Assembly: GCA_910585525.1 (NCBI GenBank)
Contig: CAJUFR010000076.1
Location: forward strand, 1-5,742
Reading direction: 5' to 3'
Length of the DNA stretch: 5,742 nucleotides
From: an uncultured Angelakisella sp.
GTDB lineage: Bacteria; Bacillota; Clostridia; Oscillospirales; Ruminococcaceae
A program made the translations under genes and the position numbers. The notes under the pieces are model-generated. The model was not told where the DNA came from and did not search any database. It saw nothing but the letters and a program-made list of their open reading frames with translations. This document shows, piece after piece, positions 1-4,224 of the stretch (positions are counted from its first letter, which is position 1; each line of letters starts with the position of its first letter).

Positions 1-69
1 AAATCCTGCTTGTATGCCCGTAAATCAAGGCTTTTTTGAGATAATCAACCATTTTGGTCTAAAACCCGC
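1..69. other. Left-edge sequence with no assignable feature
   Basis: This AT-rich stretch lies beyond the terminator of the minus-strand ribbon-helix-helix gene. No frame gives a recognisable protein. A 17-codon open frame begins at an ATG on the minus strand (52 to 50) and runs off the left edge, but it has no convincing ribosome binding site and no family resemblance. On the plus strand one frame stops at 37-39 after 12 codons, which could be the tail of a gene outside the window. Nothing here can be called. Confidence 0.4.
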
Positions 70-103
70 AAAAAAAGGAGAGAGGGGCCTTTTGGCCTCT
101 CCC
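70..103 (-). terminator. Intrinsic terminator of the ribbon-helix-helix gene
   Basis: Read on the minus strand, the arms at 94-103 and 80-89 pair around a four-base AAAA loop, with a GGCC/GGCC core and six outer positions that include one mismatch and one wobble. A run of seven T residues (70-76) follows a few bases after the stem. It begins about 10 bases after the stop codon of the 114-269 gene, the expected place for a Rho-independent terminator. Confidence 0.75.
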
Positions 104-113
104 GGAGGAACGG

Positions 114-269
114 TCAGCCCCGTCTCTCCTCTTCCTTTTTGACATACTCCCGCAGGACCCGGTTGATGTACTGGGAGAGGGACCGGTCGTCCTCCTCCGC
201 GTATCCCCGGATCTTGTCAAGGATGTCACTGTCCACTCTGATGCTGATCGGTGTCTTTAATGGCTTCAT
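114..269 (-). CDS. Small ribbon-helix-helix (CopG/Arc-type) DNA-binding protein
   Basis: This 51-residue protein has the layout of a ribbon-helix-helix (MetJ/Arc) repressor. A short beta strand (residues 6-12, TPISIRV) is followed by helix A (about 14-26, DSDILDKIRGYAEED) and, after a DRSLSQ turn, helix B (about 29-47, SLSQYINRVLREYVKKE). Such proteins dimerise, insert the paired strand into the DNA major groove and bind short tandem operators. The tail is highly charged. The start is the ATG at 269-267, preceded by GGGTGAT, a match to the GGTGAT part of the anti-Shine-Dalgarno complement. A second ATG four bases upstream is in another frame and stops after 15 codons. The gene is transcribed divergently from the sigma-factor operon. 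No toxin-like gene is visible next to it, so it may be an orphan regulator, or an antitoxin whose partner lies outside. The fold is fairly secure; the target is unknown. A weak promoter-like pair (TTGTGA, 16-bp spacer, TATTAT) just upstream would leave almost no leader, so I do not assign it. Confidence 0.8.
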   Translation of the reverse strand: MKPLKTPISIRVDSDILDKIRGYAEEDDRSLSQYINRVLREYVKKEEERRG

Positions 270-343
270 TCATATCACCCAGTATAATATACCATAGATA
301 TTTGTTCACAAGCGTAGATCATGACAAAATAATACAAAACATA

Positions 344-364
344 TATTCGATACTTTATACGATA
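344..364. repeat. Tandem 9-bp direct repeat TATNCGATA, possible operator
   Basis: TATTCGATA (344-352) and TATACGATA (356-364) differ at one position and are 12 bp apart start to start. The pair lies about 75 bp upstream of the RHH start codon and about 75 bp upstream of the sigma-operon -10 element. Ribbon-helix-helix regulators commonly bind short tandem sites, so this is a candidate operator for the neighbouring protein. That link is inference only. Confidence 0.35.
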
Positions 365-434
365 TAGAGTACACCCCGGCGGCAAGCCGCCCTGCATCGT
401 CCACAGGGGATATCTTCCATTTTCGGAAGCGTTA

Positions 435-443
435 TGCTATAAT
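435..443 (+). promoter_or_regulatory. Extended -10 promoter of the sigma/anti-sigma operon
   Basis: TG-C-TATAAT is a perfect consensus -10 hexamer with the TGN extension. No good -35 hexamer lies 16-18 bp upstream, which the extended -10 can compensate for. The same 12-base string, ATGCTATAATAA, recurs at the epimerase promoter (2920-2931), so both look like housekeeping sigma-A promoters. I could not recognise an additional ECF-type autoregulatory promoter. The predicted start near 450 gives a leader of about 150 nt. Confidence 0.6.
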
Positions 444-597
444 AAAAGATAATAGACAGGGCGGCCGCAGGGCAGGGCCTTGAAGCGGCCGGACGGATGA
501 CAGCCACGGGCCGGTGACGCCGGCAGGGGAGGCCCCGGGGATCGCAGAGATGTGGTCCTTTTTCATTACCATCGACGCCGGGAAAGGGGGGATAGTC

Positions 598-1146
598 ATG
601 GCAAAGGCAGAGACAGCCCAGCAGCGGCTGGCCCGGGAGATGGAGGAACTTTATCTCCAGTACCGTTCCCCCATGTTCCGGGTGGCCATGGCCATCCTCC
701 GGGACGAGGGACTGGCGGAGGACGCGGTGCAGCAGGCGTTTCTGAAAATTTTTCAAAATTTTGAAAATATCCAGCGGGAGGACTGCAATAAAATCAGGTC
801 CTTCATCGTTATCTTAGTTAGGAACACCGCCATCGACCTCTACCGCCGGCGGGGGCGGGAGAATGTCATCTCCTTTGAGGACCTGGAACTGCCGCTGCCC
901 GACCGGGAGAGCCAGCCGGAGGAACAGGTCATCGCCCGGCTGGAGGGGGAAGAGGTGGCGGGGTACCTGATGGAGCTGGAGGAGAAATACCGGGACCTGC
1001 TGATCCTGCGGTATTACCACGGCTACCAAAATAAAGAGATCGCCCGGCTGCTTGGGATGAGCCAGACCCAGGTGGCGCTGGGGATATACCGCGGCAAGCA
1101 GAAGCTGCGCCGGCGGTTGGAGGGAGGGGATGCCCATGGGGACTGA
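598..1146 (+). CDS. ECF-like RNA polymerase sigma factor (sigma-70 family)
   Basis: This 182-residue protein has the two-domain layout of group 4 (ECF) sigma factors, which direct RNA polymerase to a small regulon once released from an anti-sigma factor. Region 2 spans about residues 18-86: helix LYLQYRSPMFRVAMAILRD, the DAVQQAFLKIFQN segment of region 2.2, and IRSFIVILVRNTAIDLYRRRGRE of regions 2.3-2.4, which melts and reads the -10. After an acidic linker (about 92-118), region 4 (about 122-174) carries the helix-turn-helix HGYQNKEIARLLGMSQTQVALGIYRGKQKLRRRL that reads the -35. The start at 598 is chosen because AAAGGGGGGAT sits at proper spacing; the ATGs at 514 and 550 have poor sites and would add unconserved residues. 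The stop codon lies inside the next gene, a 17-nt overlap suggesting translational coupling to its likely anti-sigma. Codons at 743-770 (FLKIFQNFENI) are AT-rich and hold an 18-bp palindrome. The stress or signal sensed cannot be read from sequence. Confidence 0.92.
   Translation: MAKAETAQQRLAREMEELYLQYRSPMFRVAMAILRDEGLAEDAVQQAFLKIFQNFENIQREDCNKIRSFIVILVRNTAIDLYRRRGRENVISFEDLELPLPDRESQPEEQVIARLEGEEVAGYLMELEEKYRDLLILRYYHGYQNKEIARLLGMSQTQVALGIYRGKQKLRRRLEGGDAHGD
750..767. repeat. 18-bp perfect AT palindrome inside the sigma gene
   Basis: TTTTCAAAATTTTGAAAA equals its own reverse complement. It is preceded by GAAAATT, so alternating A and T tracts run from 745 to 767. It encodes part of region 2.2-2.3 (FQNFEN) in a gene that otherwise prefers GC-ending codons. 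It may be only the result of Phe/Asn/Glu codons, or an intragenic protein-binding or bent-DNA site. Confidence 0.5.
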
Positions 1147-1828
1147 ACGAGAGTTGGAACAACTCCTCGCGGTGGCCGGCGAAGGCTGCGCCGCCCAGTT
1201 GGCAAGCCAACTGGAAAGCGGGGAGAGAGAATTCTCTCCCCGCTTTCAGGATGCTATGAGCCGGATGATCGCCAGGGAATCCGCCCGGGGGCGGGGCCAA
1301 AGCGGGAGCGGTAGGCGGCAGCTGAAGGCCGCTGTGCTGGCCTTGGTCTGCCTTGCGGGGCTGGGCCTGGGGGTAATGCGGGTGGAGGCCTTCCGTCTGC
1401 CCCTGCTGGATTTTTTGGTGGGGGAGAAGGAGGATTACACCCAGGTGCAGCTTCCCTCCCTGGAGGACAACGCCACCTTTGGCGGGGAGGTGCAGGACTA
1501 TCTGCCCACCTGGCTGCCGGAGGGCTACCAGCTGGAGCGGGTGGAGGAGGACAGCCGGTTCATCCACGGCGTCTACGCCGGCAAGGGCGGGGAGCGTCTC
1601 CTGATCACCGCCACCCCCAGCAGCGGTTCTTCGGTGATGCTGGACCGCCAGGGGGCGGAGGTGACCCAGACCGAGATCGGCACCCGGGGCGCCTTTATCG
1701 CCAAGCGGGCATCGGATCAGCGGATCGTGGTGCTGATGTTCGACAACAGCTACGCCTACACCCTCACCGGCTACCTGCCCCAAGAGGACGCCATAGCAAT
1801 TATGGAATCAATACCAGGAGCAGGATAG
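1130..1828 (+). CDS. Single-pass membrane protein with DUF4367-like domain, probable anti-sigma factor
   Basis: This 232-residue protein has a charged cytoplasmic N-terminus (about 1-64) containing the FSPRFQDAMSRMI segment (35-47), which resembles the short motif seen at the start of many clostridial membrane proteins encoded beside sigma factors. One transmembrane helix follows (about 66-84, LKAAVLALVCLAGLGLGVM), and then an extracytoplasmic part (about 90-232). The outer part carries YLPTWLPEGYQLERVEE (124-140) and a C-terminal ...SYAYTLTGYLPQEDAIAIMESI, typical of DUF4367. The likely job is to hold the sigma factor at the membrane and release it on an envelope signal; this is inferred from topology and from the 17-nt overlap with the sigma gene. 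The GGAGGGAGGGG site allows starts at ATG 1130 or ATG 1136, and two residues are at stake. Codons 22-40 contain two strong adjacent hairpins (1195-1247). No zinc-binding ZAS motif (HxxxCxxC) is present. Confidence 0.8.
   Translation: MPMGTERELEQLLAVAGEGCAAQLASQLESGEREFSPRFQDAMSRMIARESARGRGQSGSGRRQLKAAVLALVCLAGLGLGVMRVEAFRLPLLDFLVGEKEDYTQVQLPSLEDNATFGGEVQDYLPTWLPEGYQLERVEEDSRFIHGVYAGKGGERLLITATPSSGSSVMLDRQGAEVTQTEIGTRGAFIAKRASDQRIVVLMFDNSYAYTLTGYLPQEDAIAIMESIPGAG
1195..1247 (+). repeat. Twin adjacent hairpins within the anti-sigma coding sequence
   Basis: The first inverted repeat is CCAGTTGGC (1195-1203) and GCCAACTGG (1206-1214), nine perfect pairs separated by only AA, so eight pairs can form around a CAAG loop. 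The second directly abuts it and shares base 1214: GAAAGCGGGGAGAG (1214-1227) and CTCTCCCCGCTTTC (1234-1247), fourteen perfect pairs with loop AGAATT. No T-tract follows, so this is not an ordinary terminator. It starts about 65 nt after the anti-sigma start codon and could impede translation or stabilise a processed mRNA end. Confidence 0.75.
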
Positions 1829-1843
1829 CGGCGTGCCGCCGCT
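1827..1843 (+). repeat. Short GC hairpin at the anti-sigma stop codon
   Basis: AGCGGC (1827-1832) and GCCGCT (1838-1843) pair around GTGCC. The stem begins within the TAG stop codon and lies 15 bp before the terminator hairpin. No T-tract follows, so it may only assist 3' end formation. Confidence 0.4.
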
Positions 1844-1857
1844 GTCATGCCCTGCTC

Positions 1858-1888
1858 GGCCCCCTCTTTTGAGGGGGCCTTACCTTTG
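1858..1888 (+). terminator. Terminator hairpin of the sigma/anti-sigma operon
   Basis: GGCCCCCTC (1858-1866) and GAGGGGGCC (1871-1879) form nine perfect pairs around a TTTT loop, 30 bp after the stop codon. The downstream tract, TTACCTTTG, is only moderately T-rich, so release may be incomplete. Position and stem strength support a terminator. Confidence 0.7.
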
Positions 1889-1940
1889 TACAGGGTTTTA
1901 GTGGGTGCCTGGAGACTGGGGCTCGTTTTTTGTTGTTATG

Positions 1941-1958
1941 GTGGCAAACTAGTGGCAA
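1941..1958. repeat. GTGGCAA direct repeat upstream of the hydrolase promoter
   Basis: GTGGCAA occurs at 1941-1947 and 1952-1958, an 11-bp period or about one helical turn. The pair ends 17 bp before the -35 hexamer of the next promoter, which suits an activator binding on one face of the DNA. It could instead be a relic of arm-type sites of a mobile element. Neither role is shown. Confidence 0.35.
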
Positions 1959-1975
1959 TTTTAAGGTCGGTTTAC

Positions 1976-2004
1976 TTGTGTAAAAGGGGTGATCCGAATA
2001 TAAT
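1976..2004 (+). promoter_or_regulatory. Sigma-A type promoter of the serine hydrolase gene
   Basis: TTGTGT (1976-1981), a 17-bp spacer and a consensus TATAAT (1999-2004) predict a start near 2011 and a leader of about 26 nt. The TATTATATATAA stretch at 2011-2022 adds to the AT-rich start region. The promoter lies downstream of the operon terminator and makes the hydrolase an independent transcription unit. Confidence 0.65.
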
Positions 2005-2020
2005 GGATACTATTATATAT

Positions 2021-2028
2021 AAGGGAGG
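2021..2028 (+). promoter_or_regulatory. Ribosome binding site that selects GTG 2037
   Basis: AAGGGAGG is a strong Shine-Dalgarno sequence. The first in-frame GTG (2028-2030) overlaps its last base and cannot use it. The second in-frame GTG (2037-2039) lies eight bases after GGAGG, near ideal spacing. The hydrolase start is therefore placed at 2037. Confidence 0.75.
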
Positions 2029-2036
2029 TGCCGCCG

Positions 2037-2828
2037 GTGGAGGAACGGATAGCAAAGGCGGTCCGGGAGTTCCCCGGACGGGCGGGGCTGTACTGCCAGG
2101 AGTTGGACACCGGCCGGGAATGGGCGGTGCGGGGGGAGGAGCCCTTCGAGGCTGCAAGCGTCATCAAGCTGCCCATCCTGGTGGAGGTGTTCCGCCAGCT
2201 GGAAAGCGGGGAGGCCCGGGAGGACGAGAGATTCACCATCGCCAAGGAGGATAAGCTGCCCTCCTGCGGGGCGCTGAACTACCTCCACACCGGCCTGACG
2301 GTGACACTGATGGACCTGGCGGTGCTGATGATCATCCTCAGCGACAACACCGCCACCAACCTCCTGATACGCCGCCTGGGGATGGAGCGGATCAACGACA
2401 CCATCCGGGGGCTGGGGATGGAGGCCACCCGGCTGCGGCGGCTGCTCTTTGACAGCGAGGCCGCTGCCCGGGGGGTGAAGAACACCATCAGCCCCGGGGA
2501 GACAGGCCGCCTGCTGGCTGCCCTCTACCGTGGGGAGGTGGTCTCCCCCGCCGCCAGCGCCCGGATGCTGGGGATACTGAAGGACCAGCGGCTCAACGGA
2601 AAACTCCCCTTCTGGCTGGACGGTAAGGTGGCCTGCGCCCACAAGACCGGGGAGGACAAAAACATCACCCATGACGTGGGCATCCTCTACGCCCCCCGGC
2701 CCTTTGTGTTGTGTATCTGCGGCGATCCGGTGGACGCCCCCGCCCTCAACGCCCTGATGGCGCAGGCGGCCCGGCTCCTTGTGCAGGAGCAGGGGGTGAT
2801 CCTGGGTGGGGAACCACCGGCGTTTTGA
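2037..2828 (+). CDS. Cytoplasmic serine hydrolase of the class A beta-lactamase fold
   Basis: This 263-residue protein has the active-site motifs of the penicillin-interacting serine enzyme fold: SVIK (S41 nucleophile, K44), SDN (102-104) and HKTG (K203-T204-G205), with TEM-like spacing and family length. It does not look like a true beta-lactamase. Counting back from the NTISP segment (149-153, matching the end of the omega loop), no ExxxN is found where class A enzymes keep Glu166 and Asn170; the segment reads RLLFDSEAAARGVKNT. Deacylation of penicillin is thus doubtful. There is no signal peptide or transmembrane helix, so it should act in the cytoplasm, where beta-lactams and cross-linked murein are absent. 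With the dipeptide epimerase 231 bp downstream and a peptide-binding lipoprotein after it, a role as peptidase or amidase on imported (murein) peptides is plausible but inferred. Family assignment (Beta-lactamase2/serine hydrolase) is strong; the substrate is unknown. Confidence 0.88.
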   Translation: MEERIAKAVREFPGRAGLYCQELDTGREWAVRGEEPFEAASVIKLPILVEVFRQLESGEAREDERFTIAKEDKLPSCGALNYLHTGLTVTLMDLAVLMIILSDNTATNLLIRRLGMERINDTIRGLGMEATRLRRLLFDSEAAARGVKNTISPGETGRLLAALYRGEVVSPAASARMLGILKDQRLNGKLPFWLDGKVACAHKTGEDKNITHDVGILYAPRPFVLCICGDPVDAPALNALMAQAARLLVQEQGVILGGEPPAF

Positions 2829-2871
2829 CATTTTTTGGGCGGAAGTTGCATTTTCTGTTGGTGCAAAGAGC

Positions 2872-2898
2872 AAAAATGTCGCCAAAGAAGCGATTTTT
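2872..2898 (+). terminator. Weak AT-rich hairpin, possible terminator of the hydrolase gene
   Basis: AAAAAT (2872-2877) and CGC (2880-2882) pair with GCG (2890-2892) and ATTTTT (2893-2898), leaving a two-base bulge (GT) and a seven-base loop. The A and T tracts form the stem base, as in bidirectional terminators. The stem is weak, and the hairpin ends only two bases before the next promoter's -35. Confidence 0.3.
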
Positions 2899-2900
2899 CC

Positions 2901-2929
2901 TTTACAAGAGGGGCTTTGAATGCTATAAT
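2901..2929 (+). promoter_or_regulatory. Near-consensus promoter of the epimerase gene
   Basis: TTTACA (2901-2906), a 17-bp spacer ending in TGC, and a perfect TATAAT (2924-2929) make this the best promoter in the window, with both elements plus an extended -10. The predicted start near 2936 leaves a leader of about 120 nt before the ATG at 3060. The 10-mer GGAAGTTGCA occurs on both sides (2841-2850 and 2948-2957). Confidence 0.82.
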
Positions 2930-2935
2930 AATGAA

Positions 2936-3059
2936 AAACAAGCCGATGGAAGTTGCAAAACTGTTTCTCTTTGCCCCGTTAAGGGACGAAAGGATTTGCA
3001 GCCGGAGACAAAATATCCTGCATTTTTGAAATGAAAAACTGGAGGTGACCCCTACAGCC
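2936..3059 (+). promoter_or_regulatory. Long structured 5' leader of the epimerase mRNA, no known riboswitch recognised
   Basis: This untranslated stretch of about 120 nt contains an imperfect hairpin (about 2965-2993) built on CCC/GGG around GTTAA and extended by TCTTTG and CGAAAGG with mismatches. A second candidate, TGCAG (2998-3002) with CTGCA (3019-3023), is directly followed by TTTTT (3023-3028 region), and AGGAT (2991-2995) can compete for ATCCT (3016-3020). Mutually exclusive pairings before a T-run could serve attenuation. I could not match it to T-box, c-di-GMP, glycine or lysine riboswitch cores. Its regulatory role is inference. Confidence 0.35.
3041..3048 (+). promoter_or_regulatory. 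Ribosome binding site GGAGGTGA of the epimerase
   Basis: GGAGGTGA is a full-strength Shine-Dalgarno sequence. A GTG inside it (3045-3047) is in frame with the epimerase, but it is part of the site itself and unlikely to start translation. The ATG at 3060 lies 11 bases after the element, slightly long but workable, and begins exactly at the conserved MRI N-terminus. Confidence 0.7.
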
Positions 3060-4145
3060 ATGAGGATCACAGGGATACATACCGGGGAGATACAGATCCC
3101 CCTTGCCCGCCCCTTTAAGACCGCCCTGCGCACCGTGGAGCGGGTGGAGGACATCGTGGTGCGGATCACCGCCGAAAACGGCATGGTGGGCTACGGGGAG
3201 GCCCCCCCCACCGCCGTGATCACCGGGGACACCAAGGGCTCGGTGCTCTGCGCCATCCGGGAGCACATCGCCCCGGCCCTGACGGGGATGGATATCCTGG
3301 CCCTGGAGGAGGTGATGGAGCGGCTCCATCACGCCATCAAGGGGAACACCTCCGCCAAGGCGGCGGTGGACATGGCCCTCTACGACCTGTGGGCCAAGGT
3401 GATAGGAAAGCCCCTTTACCAGCTGCTGGGGGGCTACCGGGACACCATCGAGACCGACCTGACCATCAGCGTCAACCCTGTCCCCCAGATGGTGGCCGAT
3501 TCCCTGGCCGCCGTACAGGAGGGCTACCGTGTCCTTAAGGTGAAGGTGGGCAAGGAGGGGATGGCCGACATCCCCCGCATCGCCGCCATCCGGGAGGCGG
3601 TGGGGCCGGACATCCGCATCCGGGTGGACGCCAACCAGGGCTGGAACGTGAAGGATTCTATCCGCATCATCACCGCCATGGAGGACAAAGGGCTGGACAT
3701 CGACCTGGTGGAGCAGCCGGTGGCGGCCCGGGACATCGACGGCATGGCCAAGATCACCCAGGCGGTCTACACCCCCATCCTGGCCGACGAGAGCGTGTTT
3801 TCCCCCCTGGACGCCCTGGAACTCATCCGCCGGGGGGCCGCCGACCTGCTGAACATCAAGCTGATGAAGACCGGCGGCATCCACGAGGCCATCAAGATAT
3901 GCGACATGGCCTCCCTCTACGGGGTGGAGTGCATGATGGGCTGCATGCTGGAATCCAAGCTGGCGGTCTCCGCCGCCTCCCATCTCTGCGCCGCCAAGGG
4001 CATCGTCACCCGGGCGGACCTGGACGGCCCCTCCCTCTGCTCGGTGGACCCCTTCCAGGGGGGACCCGCTTACGACGGGGCGATGATCCGCATGAACGAC
4101 ACGCCGGGCATCGGCATCACGTCGGTACCCTGCGACTTCACCTGA
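3060..4145 (+). CDS. L-Ala-D/L-Glu (dipeptide) epimerase, enolase superfamily
   Basis: This 361-residue protein inverts the alpha carbon of the second residue in dipeptides, classically L-Ala-D-Glu to L-Ala-L-Glu from murein turnover, using two lysines as acid/base and one magnesium ion in the cytoplasm. All hallmarks are visible. The K-x-K is LKVKV (K160, K162) and the opposite base is K267 in LNIKLMKTGG. The metal ligands are D190 (RVDANQGW), E218 (LVEQP) and D243 (ADESVF). The D-x-D that binds the dipeptide ammonium is D320/D322 (ADLDGPS), and R24 (ALRTVERVED) lies where the glutamate carboxylate is bound. These positions fall within one residue of those known in the Bacillus subtilis enzyme (YkfB), so orthologous function is likely; other dipeptide specificities in the family cannot be excluded. 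The N-terminal capping domain is about 1-125 and the barrel about 126-345. It has its own promoter and is followed after 79 bp by a peptide-binding lipoprotein, which fits peptide salvage. Confidence 0.93.
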   Translation: MRITGIHTGEIQIPLARPFKTALRTVERVEDIVVRITAENGMVGYGEAPPTAVITGDTKGSVLCAIREHIAPALTGMDILALEEVMERLHHAIKGNTSAKAAVDMALYDLWAKVIGKPLYQLLGGYRDTIETDLTISVNPVPQMVADSLAAVQEGYRVLKVKVGKEGMADIPRIAAIREAVGPDIRIRVDANQGWNVKDSIRIITAMEDKGLDIDLVEQPVAARDIDGMAKITQAVYTPILADESVFSPLDALELIRRGAADLLNIKLMKTGGIHEAIKICDMASLYGVECMMGCMLESKLAVSAASHLCAAKGIVTRADLDGPSLCSVDPFQGGPAYDGAMIRMNDTPGIGITSVPCDFT

Positions 4146-4157
4146 ACGCGCCTTCTG

Positions 4158-4185
4158 CCGGGACTTCCAGTTTGCCCCCGGTTTT
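4158..4185 (+). terminator. Weak terminator-like hairpin between epimerase and binding protein
   Basis: CCGGG (4158-4162) and CCCGG (4177-4181) form a five-pair stem with a 14-base loop, directly followed by TTTT (4182-4185). The large loop and short T-run make it weak. I see no clear promoter between it and the next start codon, so partial read-through into the binding-protein gene is likely. Confidence 0.4.
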
Positions 4186-4224
4186 AGGGATAGACGAGAG
4201 ATTTTTACATAGGAGGAGAACAGT

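Larger units (their letters stand above)
270..597. other. Divergent intergenic region between the RHH gene and the sigma operon
   Basis: This 328-bp region has two halves. Positions 270-365 are AT-rich and carry a tandem repeat TATTCGATA (344-352) and TATACGATA (356-364) with a 12-bp period. Next come small inverted repeats, GGCGGC-AA-GCCGCC (378-391) and CCCTG/CAGGG (390-408), and then the promoter at 435-443. From about 450 to 597 the sequence is GC-rich and would form the leader of the sigma mRNA. It holds short hairpins, GCCGG/CCGGC (510-524) and GGGG/CCCC (526-536). I see no additional gene. An in-frame upstream extension of the sigma gene exists here (ATGs at 514 and 550), but it lacks good ribosome binding sites. 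Confidence 0.55.

Noticed and set aside
1..52. Possible minus-strand gene start at 52-50 running off the left edge
   Set aside because: Seventeen codons, no good ribosome binding site and no similarity I recognise; too little to call.
355..756. Minus-strand open frame of 133 codons in the divergent region
   Set aside because: It covers the sigma promoter and the sigma gene's 5' part. The product looks non-coding (Pro/His/Cys-rich) and has no ribosome binding site I can support.
929..1783. Minus-strand open frame of 284 codons across the sigma and anti-sigma genes
   Set aside because: It lies opposite two well-supported genes and gives a Pro/Gly/His-rich sequence without any family signature.
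1900..1930. Possible second terminator before TTTTTT at 1925-1930
   Set aside because: The best stem upstream (GAG/CTC) has only three pairs, too weak to call.
1847..2254. Plus-strand open frame running from the terminator into the hydrolase gene
   Set aside because: It spans a terminator hairpin and a promoter, and its second half is a Gly-rich frame-shifted reading of the hydrolase.
2037..2828. Antibiotic-resistance beta-lactamase
   Set aside because: It has no signal peptide, and no Glu166/Asn170 equivalent is found in the omega-loop region, so the SxxK/SDN/KTG motifs alone support only a serine hydrolase of this fold.
2951..3008. Possible c-di-GMP (GEMM) riboswitch
   Set aside because: Only isolated fragments (TGCAAAAC, GGGACGAAAGG) resemble the core. 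The GAAA tetraloop helix, its receptor and the GACGCAAAGCC strand are not present in proper order.
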